Source of the DNA: Burkholderiales bacterium
GTDB taxonomy: Bacteria > Pseudomonadota > Gammaproteobacteria > Burkholderiales > SG8-39
DNA: 5,034 nt
Assembly (NCBI GenBank): GCA_016649475.1
Contig: JAENXP010000247.1
Location: 1 to 5,034, forward strand
Direction: 5' to 3'
Position 1 is the first letter of the stretch; each line of letters begins with the position of its first letter. The notes beneath the pieces are model-generated. The model was not told the DNA's origin and did not search any database. It saw only the letters and a list, made by a program, of their open reading frames with translations. The position numbers and the translations under genes were made by a program. Positions 1-5,034 of the stretch are shown piece by piece.

Positions 1-736
1 CGAGCAGCTCGGTGCGCAGGGCACGGTGGCCCTGCTCAACGAGTACTTCACTCTCATGGTCGATTGCATTCAGCGCGAGGAGGGCATGCTGGACAAGTTC
101 ATCGGCGATGCGATCATGGCCGCTTTCGGCATCCCGGTCGGACACGAGGACGACGCCGACCGTGCGGTGCGCGCGGCGATCGCGATGCTGCGCGAGTTGA
201 GAGCCTGGAACGCGCAGCGCGTCGCCGAGGGCAAGCCGCCGGTCGACATGGGCGTTGGCCTGAATACCGACATGGTGGTATCGGGAAACATCGGCTCGAA
301 AAAGCGCATGGACTACACCATTATCGGTGATGGGGTGAACCTGGCCTCGCGCTTGGAATCGGCCTGCAAGCTGTATGGCAGCCATATCCTGGTAAGCGAG
401 TTCACCCAGGCCAGGCTGCGCGGCACCTACCGCACGCGCGAGCTGGACCTGGTAGTGGTCAAGGGCAAGACCAAGCCGGTCGCGATCTATGAAATTCTCG
501 ACTATCACACCGAGGAGACCTACCCGCACCTGGTCGACGCGCTGGGCTATTTCCGCGACGGTCTGTCCAAATACCGCCAGGGCAAGTGGGGCGACGCGGT
601 CAAGCAGTTTTCCGAAGTCATCGCGATGAACCCGGCCGACAAGGCCGCCGGACTCTATATCGAACGCAGCCGCCACCTCGCGGAACATCCGCCCGCCGAC
701 GACTGGGACGGAGTGTGGGTGATGCAGAGCAAATAG
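1..736 (+). CDS. Class III adenylate/guanylate cyclase, C-terminal part (5' end outside window)
   Basis: The frame is open at the left edge (first whole codon at base 2) and ends with TAG at 734-736, leaving 244 visible residues. They hold most of a class III cyclase domain, which converts ATP to cAMP and pyrophosphate. Visible residues 31-43 are the DKFIGD-type motif: K32 fits the purine-selecting lysine and D36 the second metal-binding aspartate. Residues 104-118 (DYTIIGDGVNLASRL) supply T106, where a Lys/Thr pair is known in bacterial adenylate cyclases such as cyanobacterial CyaC, plus N113 and R117, the transition-state pair. The first metal aspartate lies upstream of the window. The tail (about 177-244) has a TPR-like helical segment (YRQGKWGDAVKQF) and a PPADDWDG ending, which is common in such cyclases. 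ATP rather than GTP specificity is inferred from K32/T106. The N-terminal sensor, and hence the input signal, cannot be seen. A GTG at 26 is internal, not the start. Confidence 0.93.
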   Translation, partial: EQLGAQGTVALLNEYFTLMVDCIQREEGMLDKFIGDAIMAAFGIPVGHEDDADRAVRAAIAMLRELRAWNAQRVAEGKPPVDMGVGLNTDMVVSGNIGSKKRMDYTIIGDGVNLASRLESACKLYGSHILVSEFTQARLRGTYRTRELDLVVVKGKTKPVAIYEILDYHTEETYPHLVDALGYFRDGLSKYRQGKWGDAVKQFSEVIAMNPADKAAGLYIERSRHLAEHPPADDWDGVWVMQSK

Positions 737-748
737 GGCTGGCTTGGC

Positions 749-1660
749 CTACGCGACCGTATCGCGGCTTAGATTCCGCACGATCTCGCCCGAGCCGAGA
801 ATTTCCCTGATCCTGTCCACGCCCTGGCCGCCGTACACCGAGAAGCTCCGGGCGTATTTTTCGTCGTCACCCTTGCGCGCGCCACCCGCGATCAGGTGAT
901 ACGGGTTCCAGCGCTCCCTGCTGCGGATTGCGCGGTAGGGCGTACCGAGCTTCCAGCCGTAGGAATAGAAGTGCCCGTGGTAGGTATCGTCGGTGCCGGC
1001 CTCGAGCAGGCGCCGCTTGTAGATATCGTGCGCCAGCGATTCGTGGCTCGCGACGAAGCGCGTGCCGACCCAGGCGCCGGCGGCCCCCATGTGCAGAACC
1101 GCATCCACCGCGGCGGCATCGGCAATGCCGCCGGCGGCCAGCACCGGCACGGGTGCGATTGCCTCGATGACGGCGGGCAGCAAAGCCATCAATCCGATTT
1201 TGCCGCGTACGTGGCCGCCCGCCTCTACCCCCTGCGCGATCACGATGTCGGCGCCGTCACGCGCCGCTTTGCGCGCTTCCGCGACCGATCCGATCTGCAC
1301 CATGGTAGCGATTCCGGCCGCTTTGGCCCGGGGGATCACCTGCTCGAAATCGCCCCAGAACAGCGACAGGACTTTCGGACGCTCCTGCAACACGACGGCC
1401 AGTTGGGCTTCGAAGCCGTCCGGCCCGCCGCCCGGCGGCACCAGATTGACGCCGAATGGTTTTTCCGTCTTTTCGCGCGTTGCTCGGATCCACAGTCTGA
1501 CATCGGCGGCGCTGCGCCGTATGCAGCCCAGGTGTCCCAGCCCCCCGGCCTCGCTTACGGCCGCTGCCAGATCGGGGCCGGCGACGCCGCCGAGCCCGGC
1601 CTGGTAGATCGGGACCCTGATCCCGCAAAGCGCCATTGCGCGCGACGCTTGTTCGTTCAT
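749..1660 (-). CDS. Nitronate monooxygenase / 2-nitropropane dioxygenase family FMN protein
   Basis: This 303-aa protein is a soluble FMN-dependent TIM-barrel enzyme. The family oxidises alkyl nitronates such as propionate-3-nitronate with O2, although many members act on other or unknown substrates. Family signatures in order are the N-terminal PIYQAGLGG (17-25, usually PIxQAPMGG), GVNL (70-73), QGVEAGGH (143-150) with H150 at the position of the catalytic histidine of class I enzymes, AAGGI (175-179) and GTRF (199-202) for FMN phosphate binding. I chose the ATG at 1660 because AGGTG (1671-1667) lies 6 bases upstream and because family similarity begins about ten residues later. The frame is open to 1804, but that extension is arginine-rich, resembles nothing and crosses the divergent intergenic region. 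Proline and methionine of the usual N-terminal motif are replaced by Gly-Leu, so the exact substrate is uncertain. It converges on the cyclase with 12 bases between the stops. Confidence 0.9.
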   Translation of the reverse strand: MNEQASRAMALCGIRVPIYQAGLGGVAGPDLAAAVSEAGGLGHLGCIRRSAADVRLWIRATREKTEKPFGVNLVPPGGGPDGFEAQLAVVLQERPKVLSLFWGDFEQVIPRAKAAGIATMVQIGSVAEARKAARDGADIVIAQGVEAGGHVRGKIGLMALLPAVIEAIAPVPVLAAGGIADAAAVDAVLHMGAAGAWVGTRFVASHESLAHDIYKRRLLEAGTDDTYHGHFYSYGWKLGTPYRAIRSRERWNPYHLIAGGARKGDDEKYARSFSVYGGQGVDRIREILGSGEIVRNLSRDTVA

Positions 1661-1680
1661 TGCGAGCACCTGTATGCAGT

Positions 1681-1697
1681 AGGCAGGTCCGCTGCCT
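1681..1697. repeat. Small perfect inverted repeat upstream of the nitronate monooxygenase gene
   Basis: AGGCAG (1681-1686) and CTGCCT (1692-1697) are perfect inverted arms around a 5-base spacer. The site lies 20 bases upstream of the minus-strand start at 1660, so it would be in the mRNA leader or near the promoter of that gene. It could be a weak hairpin or a small operator. Six-base arms in GC-rich DNA can arise by chance. Confidence 0.3.
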
Positions 1698-1770
1698 GGC
1701 CGGCAGAGCCGAAGACGGACGCGGAAATAAGGCCACATTGTATAAGGTAGAATGTCGCGGGGCGAGTTCA

Positions 1771-1799
1771 TTGCCATACGCACGGCTCTGGGGTAGATT
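1771..1799 (+). promoter_or_regulatory. Candidate sigma70-type promoter for the cytochrome lipoprotein gene
   Basis: TTGCCA (1771-1776, 5 of 6 to the -35 consensus) and TAGATT (1794-1799, 4 of 6 to the -10 consensus) are separated by exactly 17 bases. Transcription would begin near 1806, giving a leader of about 22 bases that includes the TAGGAG ribosome site. Position and spacing fit well. It is a consensus match only. Confidence 0.42.
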
Positions 1800-1814
1800 C
1801 GCACGGTCAGCTAT

Positions 1815-1820
1815 TAGGAG
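1815..1820 (+). promoter_or_regulatory. Ribosome binding site of the cytochrome lipoprotein gene
   Basis: TAGGAG ends 7 bases before the ATG at 1828. It fixes that start against the same frame's open extension, which runs back to 1636 and would place the signal peptide internally. Confidence 0.65.
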
Positions 1821-1827
1821 ATTGGTC

Positions 1828-2211
1828 ATGAATTCCGGGTACACAGCGGTATCGAGATGCACATTCGCCGCGGTCGCGGTGCTTGCCCTGGCCGCCTGCG
1901 CCCCCTCGGGCGTGAGCTACAGCAAGGATGTGCAGCCGATACTTACAAAGAATTGTTCCGAATGCCACGCACCGGGCAAGGAGGGCTACGTCGCCAGCGG
2001 ACTGGATACAACGAGCTATGCGTCGTTGATGAAAGGCGGCAAGTTCGGGCCGCTGGTCAAGCCCGGCGACGCCCTGTCGAGTTCGCTCAACATGCTGGTG
2101 GAAGGCCGCGCGCATGCATCGATTCGCATGCCCCACGGTCGGGAGAAACTGCCGGACGCGGACATCGAAACCCTCAAGGTCTGGGTGAACGAAGGCGCGA
2201 AAAACAACTAG
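1828..2211 (+). CDS. Small mono-heme c-type cytochrome lipoprotein
   Basis: This 127-aa exported protein is predicted to bind one covalent heme and to act in electron transfer at the periplasmic face of a membrane. Residues 12-24 form a short hydrophobic signal segment ending in the lipobox LAAC, with C24 as the lipidation site. The mature protein starts with a short linker followed by YSKDVQPILTKNCSECH, where C43-S-E-C46-H47 is the CxxCH heme site. M101 in IRMPHG is the likely distal axial ligand. The C-terminal helix DADIETLKVWVNEGA closes the fold. The YSKDVQPIL...C..CH start and W.NEGA end match the small cytochrome domain family often labelled planctomycete-type cytochrome C (PF07635-like), here as a stand-alone protein. 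It is divergent from the nitronate monooxygenase gene and has its own ribosome site and candidate promoter. The redox partner is not in view. C11 is in the signal region and is not part of a heme motif. Confidence 0.87.
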   Translation: MNSGYTAVSRCTFAAVAVLALAACAPSGVSYSKDVQPILTKNCSECHAPGKEGYVASGLDTTSYASLMKGGKFGPLVKPGDALSSSLNMLVEGRAHASIRMPHGREKLPDADIETLKVWVNEGAKNN

Positions 2212-2340
2212 TACGATCGCCCGTTGAATCCGAAACCCGCCTGCGGCGTAAGCGCGGGAGTACGTTTGCTCGAGAACAGGATGGTTCGCAACTACTGCGC
2301 CGCCGGGCCGGGTGATGCGCGCCCTGAAGCCGGATGGGGT

Positions 2341-3534
2341 TCAGCCCAGCGCGCCTGAGGCGCGCAGCGCGTCGATATCATCGCCGCCTAAGCCGAGCAG
2401 TTCACCCAGCACCGCCGCCGTGTGCTCCCCCAGCGCCGGCGCCGGCGTGCGCACCGAGCCGGGCGTAGCGGACAGGCGCACCGGCACACCCACTACACGC
2501 AGCTTGCCCGCGCGCGGGTGGTCGATCTCGACCATCGACCCGCGCGCCTTGACTTGCGGATGCTCGACCACCTGGGCCAGATCGTTGATGGCGCCGACCG
2601 GAATTCCGCTCTTGCTCAGCAGCGCCTCCCACTCCTCGTAGCTGCGCGTGAGGAAAGCCTGCTGCAGCCTTTCGATCAGCGCTGCGCGGTTGCGGTTGCG
2701 CTCGCCGTTCGTGCGAAAACGCGGGTCGTCGGCAAGCTCGGGGCAGCCGATCACCGGGCAGAAGATTTTCCACAGTTTTTCGCTGCCCACGGCCAGCGCC
2801 AGATCGCGTGTTTTGGTTTGAAACGTCTGATACGGCAACAGGGCCTTGTATGCGGTGCCCATGGGCTTGGGGATTTCGCCGGTCGCGCAATAATTTCCGA
2901 TCATGGTGCTGAGCAGCGCGAGTTGGCCTTCCATCATGGATACGTCTATTGCTTGTCCGATGCCGCTTTTTTCCTTGGCGCGCAGCGCGAGCATGACGCC
3001 GAACGCGGCATTCATGCCCGCGGTCAGGTCGGCGATAGAGACGCCGGCGCGGGCGCCGTGCCCCTCGGCTTCGCCGGTGACGCTGATCATGCCGCTCTCG
3101 GCCTGAAGTATCAGGTCCAGCGCAGGGCGGTCACGGTAAGGTCCGTCCTGACCGAAGCCGGAAATCGAGCAATAGATAATGCCGGGATTGCGCTTGCGCG
3201 CCGTTTCGTAGTCCAGGCCCAGGCGCGCGAGCGCGCCGGCGCGGTAGTTCTCGAGCACGATGTCGCAGCGCTCTACCAGGCGCAGGAACGTTTCCTTGCC
3301 CTCTGGATTCTTCAGATCGAGCACCATGCCCTGCTTGTTTCGATGCAGGCTGACGAAGTAATCGGTCTCTCCACCCGCAAGAGGAGTGCCCCAGGCGCGT
3401 GCGATATCGCCCAGTCCGGGTGGTTCGATCTTGATCACCTGCGCGCCGTAATCGGCGAGCATGGTGGAGCAGAACGGGCCCGCGAGCGCGTGGCTCAGGT
3501 CGAGCACCTTGACACCTTCCAGGGGTAGTTGCAT
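2341..3534 (-). CDS. CaiB/BaiF family (family III) CoA-transferase
   Basis: This 397-aa cytoplasmic enzyme is of full family length. Family III enzymes move CoA from an acyl-CoA donor to a free carboxylic acid through an aspartyl-CoA intermediate and work as interlocked dimers. The N-terminus is VKVLDLSHALAGPFCSTML (8-26), then GAQVIKIEPPG (30-40), RNKQGMVLDLKNPEG (65-79), SGFGQDGPYRDRPALDLI (125-142) and the VSIADLTAGMNAAFG block (165-179). D169 falls on the catalytic aspartate, the same number as Asp169 of formyl-CoA transferase. Later PVGAINDLAQVVEHPQV and the C-terminal PALGEHT are also typical. The ATG at 3534 is chosen because similarity starts within eight residues of it. Its ribosome site is modest (GGAAG, 3543-3539, 4 bases away). 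The acid and donor cannot be told from sequence: the family includes formyl-, carnitine-, succinyl- and mesaconyl-type enzymes. It is transcribed divergently from the lar genes, so a shared acid substrate is possible but unproven. Confidence 0.94.
   Translation of the reverse strand: MQLPLEGVKVLDLSHALAGPFCSTMLADYGAQVIKIEPPGLGDIARAWGTPLAGGETDYFVSLHRNKQGMVLDLKNPEGKETFLRLVERCDIVLENYRAGALARLGLDYETARKRNPGIIYCSISGFGQDGPYRDRPALDLILQAESGMISVTGEAEGHGARAGVSIADLTAGMNAAFGVMLALRAKEKSGIGQAIDVSMMEGQLALLSTMIGNYCATGEIPKPMGTAYKALLPYQTFQTKTRDLALAVGSEKLWKIFCPVIGCPELADDPRFRTNGERNRNRAALIERLQQAFLTRSYEEWEALLSKSGIPVGAINDLAQVVEHPQVKARGSMVEIDHPRAGKLRVVGVPVRLSATPGSVRTPAPALGEHTAAVLGELLGLGGDDIDALRASGALG
2349..2365. repeat. 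17-base GC-rich palindrome in the 3' end of the CoA-transferase gene
   Basis: GCGCGCCTGAGGCGCGC has perfect 8-base arms around one central base. It covers codons for the last residues before the minus-strand stop (2341-2343). It could fold into a hairpin at the mRNA end or be a by-product of alanine/arginine codons. No T-run follows, so it is not a standard intrinsic terminator. Confidence 0.4.
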
Positions 3535-3895
3535 TGCGCTTCCGATTGTATGGCGGGAGCGGGTATTTTCTCATAGGAGTGTGGTTGTGCCGACCAAGTT
3601 TTGGCCTGCAAGCTCCAGCGTAGCCAAGCCAACCGCGAACCCGTCCTGTGATGGCCAAATCTTAAGCTGGTCCGCGCCAGACGGTGCAAGTCTTAGGAAG
3701 CGCGCTTGAATGACAGAATTAGGCCGGCGGAAAAAATGGACAGCGCAGAAAGGCGCACCGCAGCGACGCCGGCACACCTCCGCGACAGGGTGATAAAATG
3801 AAAAATGTCGCATCTGGCTCCGGACCGCGTGCTGCTCCGGCGATGGTGCAGTCGCTGCGGCGGCATTCGCCTCGGCAAATCTGAGCGATTTTCCT
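3535..3895. other. Divergent intergenic region without a convincing gene
   Basis: About 360 bases lie between the CoA-transferase start and the first frame of the lar cluster. A minus-strand frame of 124 codons (3571-3945) has mixed third-position bases and no family resemblance, so I do not call it. Several tiny plus-strand frames (3710-3793, 3736-3801, 3798-3884) touch or overlap. The first has an upstream TAGGAAG and begins MTELGRRKKWTAQ, faintly like the basic N-terminus of some transposase accessory proteins, which is too little to assign. A-runs (3731-3736, 3800-3805) stand out from the GC-rich background. No tRNA or clear terminator was seen. The region looks like promoter DNA mixed with decayed sequence. 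Confidence 0.5.
3791..3799 (+). promoter_or_regulatory. Candidate extended -10 promoter for the lar cluster
   Basis: TGATAAAAT combines the extended -10 TG with TAAAAT (5 of 6 to consensus). At a 17-base spacing the -35 position is GGCACA (3771-3776), a weak 3 of 6 match, which is acceptable for extended -10 promoters. Transcription would start near 3806, about 90 bases before the first frame of the cluster. No known nickel-regulator operator was recognised nearby. Confidence 0.32.
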
Positions 3896-4027
3896 ATGCA
3901 TTTGCGCCCAGATCCGATCGTCGCAGCCTGTTTCGACGAAACCATGACGCTGGGCGTGCGTCGTCAATTCGTCGCGCGCGGCGACCGCGAACGTAGCTGC
4001 AGCACCGGGACAGGAAGCCAAACATGA
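3896..4027 (+). pseudogene. Possible remnant of larC (nickel-insertion protein of the NPN cofactor pathway)
   Basis: This frame encodes 43 residues from ATG 3896 to TGA 4025-4027. Its middle reads RPDPIVAACFDETMTLGVRR. LarC proteins carry a conserved ETTTLGVR motif preceded by a hydrophobic helix, and this is an 8 of 9 match to ETTTLGVRR, directly upstream of larB where larC would be expected. LarC inserts nickel into the sulfur-loaded pincer precursor using CTP. The usual protein is about 400 residues, or split into LarC1 and LarC2 by a frameshift in lactobacilli. Here neither the preceding MKKxRPG-type region nor the long C-terminal part is visible in any frame, so the frame would be non-functional as LarC. 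There is no strong ribosome site before 3896. The stop overlaps the next ATG as ATGA (4024-4027). The alternative is a small unrelated leader ORF that matches by chance. The motif is recalled from the family, not searched. Confidence 0.38.
4012..4017 (+). promoter_or_regulatory. Ribosome binding site of the 61-aa ORF
   Basis: AGGAAG ends 6 bases before the ATG at 4024. This good spacing is the main sign that the 61-aa frame downstream is translated. Confidence 0.5.
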
Positions 4028-4209
4028 AGAGTGACGCAGCGCCGGAAAAACTGGGAGAACTGCAGGCGCGTCTGATCCTGATTGCAGACATGCGCGAGAG
4101 TGGCGAGGTCGGTGCCGTTTTCGCGGGTGCGGGCCTCGCACGAACAGTGAAATTCGCCTCGTATCGCAACGGCAGCGCGTTTTTGGTAGGTAACGATGAA
4201 CGTGCCTGA
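4024..4209 (+). CDS. Unrecognised 61-aa ORF coupled to larB
   Basis: I do not recognise this protein. It has an amphipathic, charged N-terminal half (EKLGELQARLILIADMRESGE, about residues 8-28, partly hydrophobic in the middle), then a glycine/alanine-rich stretch (VGAVFAGAGLA) and a basic-to-acidic tail ending NDERA. There is no signal peptide, cysteine or metal motif. It has a good ribosome site (AGGAAG, 6 bases upstream), overlaps the preceding frame by ATGA and overlaps the larB start by 14 bases, so translation of larB could be coupled to it. The piece RTVKFASYRNG vaguely recalls the VRVKxA...G segment near the LarC C-terminus, but the distance from the ETMTLGVRR motif (about 70 codons instead of about 30) argues against simple decay of one larC. 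It may be a real small protein, a coupling leader or debris. Confidence 0.45.
   Translation: MKSDAAPEKLGELQARLILIADMRESGEVGAVFAGAGLARTVKFASYRNGSAFLVGNDERA
4188..4191 (+). promoter_or_regulatory. Ribosome binding site of larB
   Basis: AGGT sits 4 bases before the ATG at 4196, inside the end of the 61-aa ORF. A TAG in the larB frame closely upstream (4187-4189) leaves 4196 as the first ATG available, so site and stop together settle the start. Confidence 0.5.
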
Positions 4210-4864
4210 GGTACGCCCCGACACCGGCCGCGGCGAACGCGTCGGGCTGGACGAGGCGGTATTCTGCGATGGCAAGAACGCCAGCCAGATCGAAGCCATA
4301 CTGGCCGAGGCGGGCAAGCGCAGTGCGCGGCTGCTGCTGACGCGACTTTCCGCAGAAAAGCTGGACGCATTGTCCGCGGGCGCGCGCGCCATGCTAAATT
4401 ACGACGCCCTGTCGCGCAGCGCTTTTTTCGGAGCGGTGCCGGCGAGCGAGGGTGATCCGCGCGTCGCCATACTCTCTGCCGGCACTTCCGATTTGCCCGC
4501 CGCCCGCGAAGCGCAGCGCACGCTCGCATGGTACGGGCAGGGGGCCGCCGAATTTCACGACATCGGCGTCGCCGGACTCTGGCGCCTGACCGAGCGGCTG
4601 GACGAAATACGCCGCTATCCGGTGTTGATCGTCGCGGCCGGCATGGACGCGGCTTTGTTGAGCGTGGTGGGCGGGCTGGTGCGCGGATGCGTGATCGGAT
4701 TGCCGACTTCGGTAGGCTACGGCGTCGCCGCCGGCGGACGCACAGCGCTGGATGCGATGCTGGCCAGCTGCGCGCCGGGACTGGCAGTGGTCAACATCGA
4801 CAACGGCTACGGCGCCGCCTGCATCGCGCTGCGCATGCTGCGCGCATTTTCACCGCAAGACTGA
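4196..4864 (+). CDS. larB: LarB, pyridinium-3,5-biscarboxylic acid mononucleotide synthase (NPN cofactor pathway)
   Basis: LarB carboxylates nicotinic acid adenine dinucleotide at pyridine C5 and releases AMP, giving the biscarboxylic mononucleotide that LarE and LarC turn into the nickel-pincer cofactor of LarA enzymes. The 222-aa protein has the family's AIR-carboxylase (PurE)-like core: ILSAGTSDLPAAREA (92-106), DIGVAGLWRL (122-131), VAAGMDAALLSVVGGL (146-161), PTSVGYGVAAGG (170-181) and SCAPGLAVVNIDNGYGAA (191-208). C192 in SCAPG matches the cysteine known to attack the pyridinium ring in the Lactobacillus enzyme (Cys221 there, as I recall). The N-terminus (RVGLDEAVFCDGK, 15-27) matches the RxGFPEVIxGxGK segment. 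The protein is shorter than the roughly 246-aa Lactobacillus LarB because the leading helix is absent, and an in-frame TAG just upstream excludes a longer form. A larA-type gene follows 32 bases downstream, so co-transcription is likely. Confidence 0.93.
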   Translation: MNVPEVRPDTGRGERVGLDEAVFCDGKNASQIEAILAEAGKRSARLLLTRLSAEKLDALSAGARAMLNYDALSRSAFFGAVPASEGDPRVAILSAGTSDLPAAREAQRTLAWYGQGAAEFHDIGVAGLWRLTERLDEIRRYPVLIVAAGMDAALLSVVGGLVRGCVIGLPTSVGYGVAAGGRTALDAMLASCAPGLAVVNIDNGYGAACIALRMLRAFSPQD

Positions 4865-4883
4865 GCCGACTCGGAAAACTGGC

Positions 4884-4890
4884 AGGAGGA
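4884..4890 (+). promoter_or_regulatory. Strong ribosome binding site of the larA-type gene
   Basis: AGGAGGA is nearly the full Shine-Dalgarno consensus, 6 bases before the ATG at 4897. It is clearly the strongest ribosome site in the window, suggesting that the downstream enzyme is made at higher level than LarB. Confidence 0.8.
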
Positions 4891-4896
4891 GACACA

Positions 4897-5034
4897 ATGC
4901 ACATCGACCTCAGATACGGCAAAGGGACTCACCGCCTGGAGTTGGACCCGGCCTGGCAAGTCACCGTGATCAGAAAGCCCGACATGCCGCTGCTCGCCGA
5001 CGCGGCGGGCGCGGTGCGCGCGGCGCTTGCCGCA
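4897..5034 (+). CDS. larA: LarA-type nickel-dependent 2-hydroxyacid racemase/epimerase, N-terminal fragment (3' end outside window)
   Basis: Only the first 46 residues are visible and the frame is open at the right edge. They read as the LarA N-terminal pattern: a beta strand with L-RYGKG (5-10), a second strand RLELD, then VTVIRKPDMPLLAD and an AVRAALAA helix (39-46), which in the family leads to PIGxxPL. LarA enzymes bind the nickel-pincer cofactor through a lysine and interconvert D and L 2-hydroxyacids by hydride transfer. The start is set by AGGAGGA 6 bases upstream. The gene follows larB at 32 bases, which strongly supports the call, since the short N-terminus alone is weakly diagnostic. 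Catalytic histidines and the cofactor lysine lie beyond the window. The family has many substrate groups besides lactate, so lactate should not be assumed. Confidence 0.8.
   Translation, partial: MHIDLRYGKGTHRLELDPAWQVTVIRKPDMPLLADAAGAVRAALAA

Noticed and set aside
737..748. Shared terminator at the cyclase / nitronate monooxygenase junction
   Set aside because: The gap is 12 bases and shows no stem or T-run. The short GCGA/TCGC pairing nearby is too weak.
896..1750. Long plus-strand frame opposite the nitronate monooxygenase gene
   Set aside because: It is a mirror of the GC-rich coding strand. The minus-strand frame carries clear family motifs and this one has none.
1661..1804. 48-residue N-terminal extension of the nitronate monooxygenase
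   Set aside because: The extension resembles nothing, runs through the divergent promoter region, and the ATG at 1660 has a well spaced AGGTG.
2212..2340. Terminator between the cytochrome and CoA-transferase genes
   Set aside because: Only an imperfect CCCGC/GCGGG pairing with a long loop and no T-run was found.
2422..3528. Long plus-strand frame opposite the CoA-transferase gene
   Set aside because: It has the same cause: an antisense shadow of a gene with unmistakable motifs including D169.
3545..3550. TACAAT on the minus strand as a -10 box for the CoA-transferase
   Set aside because: It lies only 10 bases from the ATG, so transcription would begin past the ribosome site, and there is no -35 match at the proper distance.
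3571..3945. Minus-strand frame of 124 codons upstream of the CoA-transferase
   Set aside because: Third codon positions are mixed rather than GC-biased as in the neighbouring genes, no ribosome site or family resemblance was seen, and its start lies antisense to the LarC-like motif.
1..5034. CRISPR array, tRNA, rRNA or complete insertion sequence
   Set aside because: No regularly spaced repeats, cloverleaf-like segment, or terminal inverted repeats with a transposase were seen on either strand.

Overview
The window is GC-rich with compact, mostly well-coded genes. The protein types (class III adenylate cyclase with a TPR-like tail, nitronate monooxygenase, CaiB/BaiF CoA-transferase, a short proteobacterial-type LarB) suggest a proteobacterium, most likely a betaproteobacterium. 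That placement rests on recalled family resemblance, not on a marker gene.

Layout. (1) 1-736, plus strand: the 3' part of a class III adenylate cyclase, cut by the window edge. (2) 749-1660, minus strand: a nitronate monooxygenase / 2-nitropropane dioxygenase family flavoprotein, convergent with the cyclase, only 12 bases between the stops. (3) 1661-1827: a divergent intergenic region with a plausible sigma70-type promoter facing right. (4) 1828-2211, plus strand: a small lipoprotein carrying one c-type heme. (5) 2212-2340: a convergent gap without a recognisable intrinsic terminator. (6) 2341-3534, minus strand: a full-length family III (CaiB/BaiF) CoA-transferase. (7) 3535-3895: about 360 bases with no convincing gene, holding a possible extended -10 promoter for the genes to the right. 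(8) 3896-5034, plus strand: a cluster for the nickel-pincer nucleotide (NPN) cofactor of lactate-racemase-type enzymes: a 43-codon frame that resembles a piece of LarC, an unrecognised 61-aa ORF, larB, and the beginning of a larA-type gene running off the right edge.

How the genes work together. The clear functional unit is the lar cluster. LarB makes the first pyridinium intermediate of the NPN cofactor and LarA-family enzymes use the finished cofactor to racemise or epimerise 2-hydroxyacids. LarC (nickel insertion) and LarE (sulfur transfer) would also be needed. Only a possible scrap of LarC is visible here and LarE is not in view. The divergent CoA-transferase could act on related acids, but that is only a guess from position. 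The cyclase, the flavoprotein and the cytochrome show no obvious joint pathway.

The most interesting point is the stretch 3896-4209: two short frames chained by start/stop overlaps into larB, the first with an ETxTLGVRR-like motif typical of LarC.
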